DNA of 64,000 nucleotides from Croceimicrobium sp963974215 (GTDB taxonomy: Bacteria > Bacteroidota > Bacteroidia > Flavobacteriales > Schleiferiaceae). Of the stretch, positions 49,192 through 59,096 are shown in pieces (position 1 is the stretch's first letter; each line of letters starts with the position of its first letter). Made by a program: the position numbers and the translations under genes. Below the pieces are notes generated by a model, which worked only from the letters and a program-made list of their open reading frames with translations, was not told the origin of the DNA and made no database searches. The stretch is taken from contig CAXBBL010000014.1 of assembly GCA_963974215.1 (NCBI GenBank), positions 1 through 64,000 of the forward strand, given 5' to 3'.

Positions 49192-50757
49192 TTATCGAAT
49201 AGCCGAATAAAACTCCACCGCAGCTTCTGCGCATCTTTCGCCATCCATACCCGCCGAAACAATACCGCCTGCAAAGCCAGCGCCTTCACCACTTGGAAAG
49301 AGATTACTAATTTCAGGGTGCTGCAAAGTTTCTCTATTACGAGGGATGCGTACAGGGCTACTGGTGCGGCTTTCGCTGCCTATAATATTGGCTTCATTGG
49401 ATAAGTAGCCTGGCATTTTGCGACCGAATTCCACAAAAGCTTTTTGCAAGCGTTTGGCGAAAAAGGGAGGCAAAACCTTATGCATGGCTACTGATTTTAA
49501 TCCTGGGATATATGAGCTAGGATTGAGCTTTTCGGAAACCTTCCCCTTGACAAAATCCACTAATCTTTGGGCGGCCGCTACTTGCGTTTTGCCACCAGCT
49601 TCCCAAACTAAACGTTCTACTTCCTGCTGAAATATCAAACCTGCTAAAGGACCATGTTCCTTATAAGGCGCTAAGTCTTCCATCTCAATGCCCACGACTA
49701 TGCCGCTATTAGCAAAGCTGTTATCCCGTTTACTAGGACTCATGCCGTTTACCACTAACTCGTTTTGCTCAGTAGCGGCTGGAACAATAAAGCCACCAGG
49801 GCACATACAAAAACTGTAAACGCCGCGCTGATCTACTTGCTGTACTAATTTATAAGATGCCGCAGGTAAAAGCTCATCATAACTATTACCGTGGTACTGT
49901 ATTTTATTAATTAGCTTTTGCGGATGTTCCACGCGCACGCCCATGGCAAAAGGCTTAGCTTCAATGCGAATATTTTTGCGATGCAGTAAATGATAAATGT
50001 CGCGCGCACTATGACCGGTAGCGAGGATCAAAGAATAGATGGGCCAAATTTTTCCATCGGCCGTACTAAGGGAACTAATACGATTTCCTTCCTGCTTTAT
50101 ATCGGTCAAACGCGTTTCAAAATGAATTTCGCCCCCGTATTTTAAAACCGTTTCACGCATGGCCGCCACAACTTTGGGTAGTTTGTTGGTGCCAATATGA
50201 GGATGCGCTTCATATAAAATATCTTCGGCTGCGCCATGCTCTACCAAAGAGTCGAGAATGCGTTGTACGCTGCCGCGCTTTTTGCTGCGGGTGTACAATT
50301 TCCCATCCGAATAAGTGCCGGCACCACCTTCGCCAAAGCAATAGTTAGAATCGCTATCCACAATATTGTCGCGGTTAATCGCTTTTAAATCGCGACGACG
50401 GCTGCGTACATCCTTGCCACGTTCCAGCACCACCGGTTTAAAACCTAACTCAAGTAAACGCAAAGCAGCCCACATGCCCGCTGGGCCAAAACCGATAATA
50501 TGTACTTCGGGAGCGGTACTAACATCTTTAAAGTTAAAAACGGTTAAGGCGCGGGGTGCAAGTTTTTCTTGCAGCGAATACTGAATTTCCAGATTTACCT
50601 TAATCGCTTTCTTACGCGCATCAATATTGCGCTTCACCAAGCGCCAGTCTAAAAAGTCGCTGGCGGTCAACTTTAATTCTTTCCGTAAGAAATCTTCCAA
50701 AGCACCATCGGTGTAGGCGATTTCTGGGCTAATACTAATGCTAAGTTCTTGGCTCAT
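49192..50757 (-). CDS. FAD-dependent dehydrogenase/oxidoreductase
   Basis: 521 aa. An N-terminal ~90-residue extension precedes the dinucleotide-binding motif IIGFGPAGMWAALRLLELGF and the acidic strand end VVLERG. Later motifs are FGEGGAGTYSDGKLYTR, LILATGHSARDIY and, near the C-terminus, LFPSGEGAGFAGGIVSAGMDG. It belongs to the widespread family of uncharacterised FAD-dependent dehydrogenases; the substrate is unknown. Located next to porT on the same strand, 15 bp apart. Confidence 0.9.
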   Translation of the reverse strand: MSQELSISISPEIAYTDGALEDFLRKELKLTASDFLDWRLVKRNIDARKKAIKVNLEIQYSLQEKLAPRALTVFNFKDVSTAPEVHIIGFGPAGMWAALRLLELGFKPVVLERGKDVRSRRRDLKAINRDNIVDSDSNYCFGEGGAGTYSDGKLYTRSKKRGSVQRILDSLVEHGAAEDILYEAHPHIGTNKLPKVVAAMRETVLKYGGEIHFETRLTDIKQEGNRISSLSTADGKIWPIYSLILATGHSARDIYHLLHRKNIRIEAKPFAMGVRVEHPQKLINKIQYHGNSYDELLPAASYKLVQQVDQRGVYSFCMCPGGFIVPAATEQNELVVNGMSPSKRDNSFANSGIVVGIEMEDLAPYKEHGPLAGLIFQQEVERLVWEAGGKTQVAAAQRLVDFVKGKVSEKLNPSSYIPGLKSVAMHKVLPPFFAKRLQKAFVEFGRKMPGYLSNEANIIGSESRTSSPVRIPRNRETLQHPEISNLFPSGEGAGFAGGIVSAGMDGERCAEAAVEFYSAIR

Positions 50758-50772
50758 CTCCCGTAAGGGGAA

Positions 50773-51477
50773 TTATTCGAAAGTGAAGTTAATAAGAATA
50801 GCACGCGTTTGAATGGATTCAATCCCTGCTGCTAAAAAGGTGTCGTCTTCTACGCGCATGTTGGTGACCCCAAAGTTGGCAATAATTTGCGGTGAAAACT
50901 TAAAGTATTCAAAATAGATATCAGTGCCAAAACCAATTTCATAACTGATGTCATTACTCTTCAATTTGAAAACTCGATCATCTACCACATCTTCATCACT
51001 GGATAAGTCTATAGAATATTTTGGCCCCGCTATTAGGTGTAAGCGGTAATTACCCACCCGATCTGATTTAAATTTAAAATGAAAAGGAAACTCCAAAAAA
51101 GAGGACTCGATATCGCGGCTTACCGCTTCGCGGCGTTCGGTAAAAGGATTAACCACATCAAAGTTTAGAGTACGAACGGTAGAAGCAAAGCCAGGGTTAA
51201 AGCGGAAATCCCAGTGATCGCTTAGGCGTAAATTGCTAATAATGTGAATGGAATATCCAGGCGCCGTACTCGATCTTACATTGTAATAACCAGGCAAGTC
51301 TGTGCTTAAGTCGGCAATGTTTTGCAGCTTAAAATCATAATAATTCACACCGATAGAAAAGCCGAAGTGCAAAGGTTTGCGATCGTACTTTGGGTTGTTC
51401 TTTAAAGCCTTGCGCTGCGCTGAGGCCGCCAAGGAAAGACTTAATAATATCAGTAAGGGGAAAAGCTTGTTTCTCAC
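50773..51477 (-). CDS. porT: PorT-like outer membrane protein of type IX secretion
   Basis: 234 aa. Signal peptide (1-20, ending ASA) then an eight-strand-type beta-barrel pattern (LHFGFSIGVNYYDFKL, YSIHIISNLRLSDHWDFRF, LHLIAGPKYSIDL) ending in the aromatic outer-membrane signal FTFE. PorT is required for type IX secretion and gliding. Its position directly downstream of ubiE is the conserved ubiE-porT order of Bacteroidetes and supports the name. The T9SS substrate at 44220 would depend on it. Confidence 0.88.
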   Translation of the reverse strand: MRNKLFPLLILLSLSLAASAQRKALKNNPKYDRKPLHFGFSIGVNYYDFKLQNIADLSTDLPGYYNVRSSTAPGYSIHIISNLRLSDHWDFRFNPGFASTVRTLNFDVVNPFTERREAVSRDIESSFLEFPFHFKFKSDRVGNYRLHLIAGPKYSIDLSSDEDVVDDRVFKLKSNDISYEIGFGTDIYFEYFKFSPQIIANFGVTNMRVEDDTFLAAGIESIQTRAILINFTFE

Positions 51478-51503
51478 AGTGTAGGAACGTTTTTTAGCAG
51501 CAT

Positions 51504-52235
51504 TTATTTTTTGCCTTCATAAATGGTGGCGATGCCAAAAGTAACGGGAATTCTTCGACCATTTTCATAGCCAACCTTGGTCATAATTTTACTAAACGCA
51601 TCTCCGTAAGGGAAGGCCTGCACCGACTCCGGTAAATAGGTATAAGCGCGGCTATCTTTGCTCACCAATTTGCCAATGGTAGGCAGCATAAACTTAAAGT
51701 AGAAATTGTAAATCTGCTTAAAGGGGAAAGACTGAGGTTGAGAAAACTCCAGCACCAACAGGCGACCACCTGGCTTCAAAACGCGCAGCATTTCTGCTAA
51801 ACCCTTTTCTAAATTCTCGAAATTCCGCACGCCAAAAGCTACGGTTATCGCGTCAAAAGTTGCATCTGCAAAGGGTAAATCTTCCGAGTCAGCTTGCTCC
51901 AAAGTAATTAAGGAACTCAATTTTTTCTTCGCTATTTTATCTCGACCCACCGAAAGCATTCCCGCCGAAATATCAATACCCATAATTTTTTCAGGATGTG
52001 CTTTTGCTAAGGCAATCGCTAAATCAGCCGTGCCTGTCGCCACATCCAAAATTAACTTGGGTTCGCCCTCACTGGCCATGCGTACCACTTTTTTACGCCA
52101 ACCTTTATCAATACTGAGCGACAGTAAATGGTTTAACAAATCATAGCGCTCCGAAATATTATCAAACATTTCCGCTACCTGCTGTTTCTTACTGCCCGCC
52201 TCATTATAAGGCTTTACTTCCTTAGTCATAGTCAA
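51504..52235 (-). CDS. ubiE: Demethylmenaquinone methyltransferase
   Basis: 243 aa. Methyltransferase signatures: MFDNISERYDLLNHLLSLSID, motif I LDVATGTADLAIALA, and AFGVRNFENLEKGLAEMLRVLKPGG for the UbiE family. It adds the last methyl group in menaquinone synthesis (MenG/UbiE). The upstream neighbour of porT on the same strand, 26 bp away. Confidence 0.96.
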   Translation of the reverse strand: MTMTKEVKPYNEAGSKKQQVAEMFDNISERYDLLNHLLSLSIDKGWRKKVVRMASEGEPKLILDVATGTADLAIALAKAHPEKIMGIDISAGMLSVGRDKIAKKKLSSLITLEQADSEDLPFADATFDAITVAFGVRNFENLEKGLAEMLRVLKPGGRLLVLEFSQPQSFPFKQIYNFYFKFMLPTIGKLVSKDSRAYTYLPESVQAFPYGDAFSKIMTKVGYENGRRIPVTFGIATIYEGKK

Positions 52236-52588
52236 TTAAATCGCTTGCAAAGGTAAGGCATAAAAGCGGCCTATTGTTTTGGAATTTCAGGTGCTTTTTT
52301 TCTTTAATTTTTTAGGGCAACTGCCGGGCTTTGCCTTCCAAGTCCTCGCCGCCCCTCGGTAAAAAGCAAGTCATAGTTCGAGCTTCCTTAGGTCGCTGCA
52401 CTATTCCTGCTTTTTATACGCGGCGCGGCTGCGGGCTTTTCACTGCAATCCCTGTTGCGCGAGCAAACTAGGCACAACTCGATTTTTTTACTAGGTTTTT
52501 GGGCGAGTTTGAATTCTCCTTAGTTCTCAAGAACCTAATGGAATGACTTTTGTTAATGATGCACACATAATCAAAAGTATAAATCACC
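52236..52588. other. Intergenic region with a GC-rich stretch
   Basis: A 353-bp gap between divergent genes. About 52320-52470 is clearly richer in G+C than its surroundings (GCGGCGCGGCTGCGGGC and nearby) and resembles intergenic repeats of the phylum; no second copy is seen in this window. The remainder should hold the two divergent promoters. Confidence 0.4.
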
Positions 52589-53371
52589 ATGAAAAAAGTA
52601 AAAAGCTTATTATTGATAGTTTTACTATCAACCTTCTTTCTACCCAGTTGCGTTTCGGTAAAACAGGGTAATATCGGGGTCAAACGCAGTCTTGGTAAGA
52701 TAAGTGAAAAAGGCTTGGAAGCGGGTCCGCGCTGGTTCAATCCTTTCATCAGTCGCATTATTATTGTACCAGTCAACACCCAAAACTTAGAAGTTAACCT
52801 GGCGTTGCCTTCCAAGGAAGGTCTAAATGTAAATGCCGATATTTCTATTCTTTACCATGTTAAGGAAGATTTTGTAACCGATGTAGTAGGGAGCATCGGG
52901 GTAGACTATGAAGAAACCATGATTTTACCTGTGTTTCGCGCCGCTGCCGCCGATGTTACTGCAAACTTTATGGCGAAGGATATGCATACTGGTTTCCGCC
53001 TCGACATTGAAAAAGCCATTAAAGTTAAAATGATGGAGATTTTAGGGAGCCGCGGTTTCGAGATTGAAGCTGTGCTTTTAAAAAGTGTGCAATTGCCCCC
53101 GGGATTATATCGCGCCATTGAAGAAAAACTGGAAGCTGAACAGGATGCACAACGCATGCAGTTCGTTTTACAAAAGGAGAGGCAAGAAGCAGAGCGCAAA
53201 ACCATTGAAGCCGCAGGAATTCGCGATGCCAACAAGATTATTAGTGAGGGATTAACACCAGCCATTATTCAATACAAAGGTATTGAAGCATATCGCTCTT
53301 TATCCAATTCCCCCAATACCAAATTGATAATCGGACAAAATATGCAGCAGCCACTTTTACTGCAGCCCTAA
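52589..53371 (+). CDS. Prohibitin/SPFH-domain lipoprotein
   Basis: 260 aa. Signal peptide with lipobox (LPSC, Cys21), then an SPFH/band 7 domain (about 25-190: GNIGVKRSLGKISEKGLEAGPRWFNPF, then LPSKEGLNVNADISILYHV) and a coiled-coil C-terminus with ERQEAERKTIEAAGIRDANK and the prohibitin-like stretch ITPAIIQYKGIEAYRSLSNS. It forms membrane-bound rings that organise lipids or proteases. Monocistronic, followed by a terminator at 53505-53532. Confidence 0.9.
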   Translation: MKKVKSLLLIVLLSTFFLPSCVSVKQGNIGVKRSLGKISEKGLEAGPRWFNPFISRIIIVPVNTQNLEVNLALPSKEGLNVNADISILYHVKEDFVTDVVGSIGVDYEETMILPVFRAAAADVTANFMAKDMHTGFRLDIEKAIKVKMMEILGSRGFEIEAVLLKSVQLPPGLYRAIEEKLEAEQDAQRMQFVLQKERQEAERKTIEAAGIRDANKIISEGLTPAIIQYKGIEAYRSLSNSPNTKLIIGQNMQQPLLLQP

Positions 53372-53833
53372 ATTTTTGCTTAGCCAAAAAAATTTGGTGC
53401 TCCACTTTGTGCACAGTAATTTTTAAAGGGAAAATCTCCTACAAGCTTGATTGAATTGTATTCTTCAAAAGATCAACAATCAATTTTCTTTCGAACTAAA
53501 TTTCAAAGGCTCGCTGCGGCGGGCCTTTTTTTAGGCCTGGGCAATAGGTTTTCCTCTTTGGCTTCATGATTCTCTTTTTTGCAATTATTCTTATAGAGCT
53601 TAGTAGGATAAATTTATATTTAGCCTAGGATATTTTTGACTAGGCTTGAGCTTTGTTTTAATGCCAATGCGATTGATGCGTAAAGTTGGTGCAGATATTA
53701 ACTTGTTAGTCTATGAAATATACGATGGGCTTTATAAAATTATTAGGCCAGTTTTCAGAAAGCGTTTTAATGTATTAATCTATTTCCTATTTTCGCCTTC
53801 CTTCGCGATTCTCAACCCCTAAACAAAGTATAA
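53372..53833. other. Intergenic region before the DUF898-M48 operon
   Basis: A 462-bp gap holding the prohibitin-gene terminator (53505-53532) and, in its right half, the expected promoter of the DUF898 gene. No gene-sized open frame with coding character is seen. Confidence 0.5.
53505..53532 (+). terminator. Terminator after the prohibitin-like gene
   Basis: Stem AAAGGC / GCCTTT with inner CGC/GCG pairs and seven T on the plus strand, 134 bp after the stop codon. Confidence 0.7.
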
Positions 53834-54862
53834 ATGGAAGAACAAGGCCTTAATTCTGATGCTAACAATCTTTCGTCTAGTGGCACTGACGGAGCCCAAA
53901 CCACTCAAAAACCAAAGATTAGACCTCACCATAGAATTACATTCCATGGGAGTAGTATGCAGTATTTAGGCTTGGCTCTGTATAATTTACTACTAACTGT
54001 TCTTACTTTAGGCTTATATTATCCTTGGGCCAAATCAGCTATTAGAAAATTTTTGTGGCAGGAAACAGAAATCGATGGTTCCCGCTTTGACTGGCATGGA
54101 ACGGGAAAAGAGATGTTTCGTGGTTTTATTAAGGCCTATTTATTTTTAGGGCTTTTCTTTCTTTTGATAAATTTCGGCCCGATGTTTCTACCTCCTAGTT
54201 CAGTAATCTGGGTGGTGTTATTTTCCTATTTAGTTCTCCTCGCTTTTGTGCCCTTAGCCATTCACGGTGCGATGCGTTATCGCCTATCGCGTACAAGCTT
54301 CAGAGGTATTCATTTTGGCTACAGAGGCGATTTGAAAGAGTTTTATGGAAAGGTTTCATTAGACTTTTTGTTTACCATTTTAACCCTTGGTATTTATGGC
54401 TACTGGTTGCAAATTAATGCGCGTAGATACATAATGAAACATTCTAGATTTGGGGATGTTTCGGCTAAGTTTAATGCTACTGGCGGCGATTTTTTAGGTT
54501 TGGCGATTGTTCAAGGCTTATTAATTGCGGTTACAATTTATATTTATACACCTTGGGCATTGATTAACTTTTATAAGTTTTACATCGAAAACACGGGGCT
54601 CGAGCAGAATGGCAAAACCTTCTATTTAAAATCAGACGCCAGAGGTGGAGCCTTTTTATGGGTGCTAATAAAGTCGGCTTTCATTACCGTATTTACTTTA
54701 GGTTTAGCAAGTCCAATTGCTAGTTTATGGATTCATAAGTTTTACATAGAGTCGATTAGCTTATCTGGTGAATTTGATTTTGATGCGATTCAGCAAACTG
54801 AAAGATCTTATAAAGATGCCACTGGCGATGATATGGCCGATATATTAGACCTGGACTTTTAA
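53834..54862 (+). CDS. DUF898 (YjgN-like) membrane protein
   Basis: 342 aa. Three repeats of a segment with the pattern TLGLYYPWAKSAIRKFLWQ / TLGIYGYWLQINARRYIMKH / YTPWALINFYKFYIENTG, each with hydrophobic helices, characterise DUF898. It is an inner membrane protein of unknown function. It overlaps the M48 protease gene by 1 nt (TAATG), and such DUF898-M48 pairs occur in many bacteria, so the two likely act together. Confidence 0.9.
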   Translation: MEEQGLNSDANNLSSSGTDGAQTTQKPKIRPHHRITFHGSSMQYLGLALYNLLLTVLTLGLYYPWAKSAIRKFLWQETEIDGSRFDWHGTGKEMFRGFIKAYLFLGLFFLLINFGPMFLPPSSVIWVVLFSYLVLLAFVPLAIHGAMRYRLSRTSFRGIHFGYRGDLKEFYGKVSLDFLFTILTLGIYGYWLQINARRYIMKHSRFGDVSAKFNATGGDFLGLAIVQGLLIAVTIYIYTPWALINFYKFYIENTGLEQNGKTFYLKSDARGGAFLWVLIKSAFITVFTLGLASPIASLWIHKFYIESISLSGEFDFDAIQQTERSYKDATGDDMADILDLDF

Positions 54863-56058
54863 TGACGATTGAGGCGCATTTTATCGATGGACAAACGTCA
54901 AAGCGAAGAGCATGCCTTGTTACATTGCAGGCTAATTCTTTATCGATTGTTTATTTCGACGACTCACTGCAGGAAATACGGACGACTTGGCGAGTAGATG
55001 CCATTCTTCGGCAAGACCTTCGCACCAGTAGTAATTACATAAAGTACGGAGATTTTCCACATCAGGTCTTAGAATTTAATTCGGAGCAGGATTTATCCAG
55101 ACTTATAGAATATTATCCTGAGGCTTTATTTCATCAATCGGCTTATAATAAATTTAACGCTTTCGGCTGGAAGGGAATGGTTTCCGCCTTAGTGGGAGTT
55201 ATCGTGGTGGCGGTGTTTTTCTTTATTTATGGGGTTCCTTTTATAGCTGATAGCTTTGCGCGCAGCATTCCGAAGGAGTATGAGACTTATATCGGGAATA
55301 ATTTTCGCGAAACCTATCTTCAATATCAAACTATCGATACACTTAGATCAGAACAAATTCAAAAGTTCTACGATCAGATGAACTTGGAATTAGACTATGA
55401 TATTTCCGTGACAGTGGTAGATTCGAAAATTATAAATGCTTTTGCCTTACCCGGTGGCTACATTGTAGTTTTTTCGGGCTTACTTGAAATGTTAGAGGAA
55501 GAAGATGAATTAGCGGGATTATTAGCGCATGAAGCATCGCATATAAACGAAAGACATTCGCTTCGTTTGATTAGTAAAGATTTAGCCATGTATGTTCTTT
55601 TTGCTTCCTTAACTGGAGATGTGGGTGGCTTTTCCTCGATCTTGATTGAAAATAGCAATTTGGTTTCTAGTTTATCTTACTCCAGAAATTTTGAAAAAGA
55701 GGCCGATTTGGAGGGATTTGATCTTTTAGTTCAGTCGGGAATAAACCCAAAGGGAATGATCAGTCTCTTTACGAAATTTGAATCCATAAATAGTAAAATG
55801 GAACAAGAGCTTGCCAAGAAAATGGGTAAGGATAGCACAGATTTAGATGAATCTAGCGATACTACGAAAGCTTGGTATGTGAGATTTATTGAAAATGTAC
55901 CAGAGATTTTATCAACCCATCCTATCCCTGAAAACAGAATTAGATATCTCAAAGAGGAAATGTCAAAGCTGGATCAAACCCTAACATTCCCTGATGATGA
56001 TTCTCTTAAATTACATTTTGATAAACTAATGAGGACAGGCGAAATCCCCGTTAATTAA
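54862..56058 (+). CDS. M48-family zinc metalloprotease
   Basis: 398 aa. An N-terminal ~90-residue beta domain and one membrane helix (about 107-127) precede the M48 catalytic domain: AFALPGGYIVVFSGLL, HEASH (zinc-binding HExxH) and EKEADLEGFDLL with the third ligand. The C-terminal STHPIPENRI motif is also typical. Membrane-anchored protease for quality control of envelope proteins, coupled to the DUF898 gene. Confidence 0.93.
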   Translation: MTIEAHFIDGQTSKRRACLVTLQANSLSIVYFDDSLQEIRTTWRVDAILRQDLRTSSNYIKYGDFPHQVLEFNSEQDLSRLIEYYPEALFHQSAYNKFNAFGWKGMVSALVGVIVVAVFFFIYGVPFIADSFARSIPKEYETYIGNNFRETYLQYQTIDTLRSEQIQKFYDQMNLELDYDISVTVVDSKIINAFALPGGYIVVFSGLLEMLEEEDELAGLLAHEASHINERHSLRLISKDLAMYVLFASLTGDVGGFSSILIENSNLVSSLSYSRNFEKEADLEGFDLLVQSGINPKGMISLFTKFESINSKMEQELAKKMGKDSTDLDESSDTTKAWYVRFIENVPEILSTHPIPENRIRYLKEEMSKLDQTLTFPDDDSLKLHFDKLMRTGEIPVN

Positions 56059-56076
56059 AGTCAGTCAGAGTTCGAT

Positions 56077-56094
56077 TAATTTTACGTCGAACTC
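56077..56094 (-). repeat. Short dispersed repeat, copy 2
   Basis: Exact reverse complement of 48864-48881, 18 bp after the M48 gene stop. Confidence 0.65.
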
Positions 56095-56218
56095 AGGTTA
56101 ATAGTTGATTCGGTTTTACTTTCACATAATCACCACTAACCGATAATCTATTCGATAAACGGTAAAATTTTCTCGATAAAAGGTATTTGAGCTAGATTTT
56201 GTTTCGCTTAACTAAGCC

Positions 56219-57499
56219 TTAAAACAATCTTTCGGGGAAGATTATCAGTTGTATGAAGTTGAATTCCAAGGAATTAAAGACCTCATTACGATTATTATCT
56301 AGGGCTAAATTTAAATTGGGCGTATAGCGTAGATTGGTGCGAAGAAGGAAACCCTGCAAGCGATTGGGTCTAATATCCCAGCCAAAACAAAGGCCATAAG
56401 CAACTTGGTCTTGTCGCACATCGTCTATCAACTGTCCCTGATTCGTACTTTCTAAAGAAAGTCTTTCCCAGCTTACAAATGGACCAATAAAGGGAACAAA
56501 GCCATGGTAATCAAAAAGAGTAAGCGTTCCTTCTAAGGCTAAGGACCTTCGGCCCGCTTCACGGTTCCAACCAAAAGCACCATTACTCTGTTTGTAAGAG
56601 CGATAAGCAAGTTCTATCGAAAGGTCGGGCTTGTGAAAATAATAACCCGCGGAGAATTCGGGCATTACTGAATTGGCATAATTTCCATAGCTTTCGCTAA
56701 AAGCAGTAGAATTCGATTGATTCAGCCAAAAAGCGGAAGAAAAGCCGGCACCGATATAAAAGCCATCGAGTTTACCTTGCTCAGCCAGTAACTCTGTTAC
56801 TTTTTGGGTTCTGCCAGACTCCCAGTCTTTTTCAGCACTAAGAGTCGTTTCCAGTAGAATGCGAAAAGAAGCGGTGAAATAGAGCTGATGATTTTCTATT
56901 TGAATTTTTTGTTCTGGACTTGTATAGTAGTCTTGCGAGGAACTTGTATTCCAATTTGCCCCAATATCCCATAAATAGTTACCACTTTGGTAGCTAAAGC
57001 CAGCAAGAATTGGCAGACCCGAATAATTTATCGTGGCATTTTCTTCGCCAATCTTTATGTTTTGCTGCCACTGATAGGAGGTGAAAGAAATGCCAACAAA
57101 AGGCCGAACCGCATTTTTCTTAATGCGCCAAGGGTAATACTTAAAGGCGGTTTCCACTTCTTTTTGATAGCGGATGGTATTGGTACCTAAGGTGCTTTGC
57201 GTAATTAATAGGGGAATAGCAATGTAAAAATCAGCATGACCCCAAAAGTGGGTGCCGCCAATTAATATTCGTGGCGTATGACTCGCATTGAGGCTAATTC
57301 TATTGGTGTTGGGATTTGTAATGGCAGAATTAGAAATTTGGGTATTTGCACCTAAACCCAATTCATAATCCAATCCAACACTTAGCTGGGCAAAACGATG
57401 CCTTGATTTTTTATCAAGATAGACTTGGCCAAAAACTTGGAATTGGAAAATGCTGAAAAGCAAAATCAGGACTAAGGGCCGTCTTTTTCTAATCTCCAT
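56219..57499 (-). CDS. Outer membrane beta-barrel protein, unknown
   Basis: 426 aa with a signal peptide (about 1-24, ending VFG or FGQ). The remainder is strand-rich with alternating hydrophobic residues and many aromatic residues, ending in the outer membrane insertion signal IIFPERLF. No family name is recognised. Monocistronic. Confidence 0.8.
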   Translation of the reverse strand: MEIRKRRPLVLILLFSIFQFQVFGQVYLDKKSRHRFAQLSVGLDYELGLGANTQISNSAITNPNTNRISLNASHTPRILIGGTHFWGHADFYIAIPLLITQSTLGTNTIRYQKEVETAFKYYPWRIKKNAVRPFVGISFTSYQWQQNIKIGEENATINYSGLPILAGFSYQSGNYLWDIGANWNTSSSQDYYTSPEQKIQIENHQLYFTASFRILLETTLSAEKDWESGRTQKVTELLAEQGKLDGFYIGAGFSSAFWLNQSNSTAFSESYGNYANSVMPEFSAGYYFHKPDLSIELAYRSYKQSNGAFGWNREAGRRSLALEGTLTLFDYHGFVPFIGPFVSWERLSLESTNQGQLIDDVRQDQVAYGLCFGWDIRPNRLQGFLLRTNLRYTPNLNLALDNNRNEVFNSLEFNFIQLIIFPERLF

Positions 57500-57626
57500 A
57501 AGGGCGAGCTTCTAAACCAAATTTTGTTTACTCTTGCCAAATTAGTAAAATAAGGCCTATGAAAATTGGTTAGCGATTTTCTTCTAAATGAATTGCAGCG
57601 GCCCTATTTACGGCACCATTCTATCT

Positions 57627-58616
57627 TTAAAAAAAGACCTTTACTAATTCCTCCTCCGAAATATTATTGAAGTACTCCGAGCTCTTTAATTCTTGCAGTG
57701 CTGCTAAAAGCTTTTCCTCCTGATGCTCTTTGCCAATTAGACCTTTAATTAGCGGTTCTAGGTCTTGGTTGACGAAGAAATCGCCGAAAATTTCCAATTC
57801 TGCAATCAATCCTTTTTCTACATTCAGATGCGCTTCTACAAAACCTCCGGTAGTTTTCACTCCATTCTTTAAGCCGTATTTGGGCGAGTAGCCATAGTTC
57901 CAATGCCATTGACTGTATTTTTCGTCCGCTAGCGTTTGAATCGCTGTTTTGTCTGCCTCGCTTAATTCATAGGGAAGGGCATCGGGATATAAATGGGTGA
58001 TGTGCTGCATTACGCTTTCGCCAAATTTAGCTACACCAATATCTTCTTTAAGATGTGTAGAAATATTGGTAACTCTACTGCGTACCGACTTCCTTGCTTT
58101 GCCCTCAAATTTCAGAGGATTCACATTTAACGCATCCGAAATGTCTTGGATTTCAGAGGCATATAATAAAGTGCCATGGTGCAAAACACGCTGTTTTTGA
58201 TGATAAATATGCTCGGCATTGCCTGAAAATTTTTGATCCTCAATCAGGATATCATTTCGGCCCGAGAAATGGGCTTCTACTCCTAACTGCGCTAAGACAT
58301 CGATAATGGGCTGATTGTATTTTTTAAAATCCACTTTGGCTCCTTCGTCACCATAGCCCATAATAAAAGTATAATTGAGATTACCTAAATCGTGATAAAC
58401 CGCGCCGCCACCAGTAAGTCTGCGGACTACGCGAATGCCCTTTTCTTTTACATATTCGGTATTTATTTCCGCCAATGTATTTTGGTGCTTGCCCACAACG
58501 ATGGTATAATCGTTTTGCCAAAGCATGAAAATATTTTCATCAAAATTCTTGAGAAAGTACTCCTCGGTTGCTTGATTAAAATAGGGGTCGAGACTTTTAT
58601 TGAGAATACAGAGCAT
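57627..58616 (-). CDS. lplA: Lipoate-protein ligase A
   Basis: 329 aa. It activates lipoate with ATP and attaches it to lipoyl domains. Motifs: VVGKHQNTLAEIN, RRLTGGGAVYHDLGNLNYTF (lipoate/ATP-binding loop), KFSGNAEHIYHQKQRVLHHGTLLY and a C-terminal accessory domain (about 245-329). Full length; monocistronic by spacing. Confidence 0.95.
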   Translation of the reverse strand: MLCILNKSLDPYFNQATEEYFLKNFDENIFMLWQNDYTIVVGKHQNTLAEINTEYVKEKGIRVVRRLTGGGAVYHDLGNLNYTFIMGYGDEGAKVDFKKYNQPIIDVLAQLGVEAHFSGRNDILIEDQKFSGNAEHIYHQKQRVLHHGTLLYASEIQDISDALNVNPLKFEGKARKSVRSRVTNISTHLKEDIGVAKFGESVMQHITHLYPDALPYELSEADKTAIQTLADEKYSQWHWNYGYSPKYGLKNGVKTTGGFVEAHLNVEKGLIAELEIFGDFFVNQDLEPLIKGLIGKEHQEEKLLAALQELKSSEYFNNISEEELVKVFF

Positions 58617-59096
58617 GCCGTTTTATTTTAGTGAAGCGAAGGTAATTAAGAAGGATAAACATTAGCCCTCAAACAGAGTTCGCGGATAAATTAATATCTT
58701 CAGAATTTTGATGAAAAAAAAAGATACAGCCATGAGTCACAGCTATAACAGGGCTGAGAATATTTGGCGGAAGAATTTTCGATTTCAAAGGAAACAATAA
58801 TCCTCGTCTTTTGTAAACAGTGACTTTCTTGCGCTCTGCTTGAATCCTACTTTTAACTAGTGGTCTAAGGCTTAACTTTTCGTAGCACTCATCTTGTCAA
58901 TCTTGCTAGCTTTGCTTTCTTAGTCCTTGTTTACAGACCAATTTCAAAGAATCTGGCTATATTTAGCTCCTATAAATTTAAGTAGAATGGGCTAGCGTTA
59001 TTTTCTTGCTCATTTATTAAACTCGACTAAAAAAGTACTTTACTTTTCCCAAAGATTGAAAATCTCAAGCGTAGGAATCTGGAGCATTATTTAGCT
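58617..59096. other. Intergenic region, nothing recognised
   Basis: A 480-bp gap between divergent genes. It is AT-rich, and I see no open frame with coding character, hairpin or repeat. The promoters of lplA and the sulfotransferase-like gene should lie at its two ends. Confidence 0.4.
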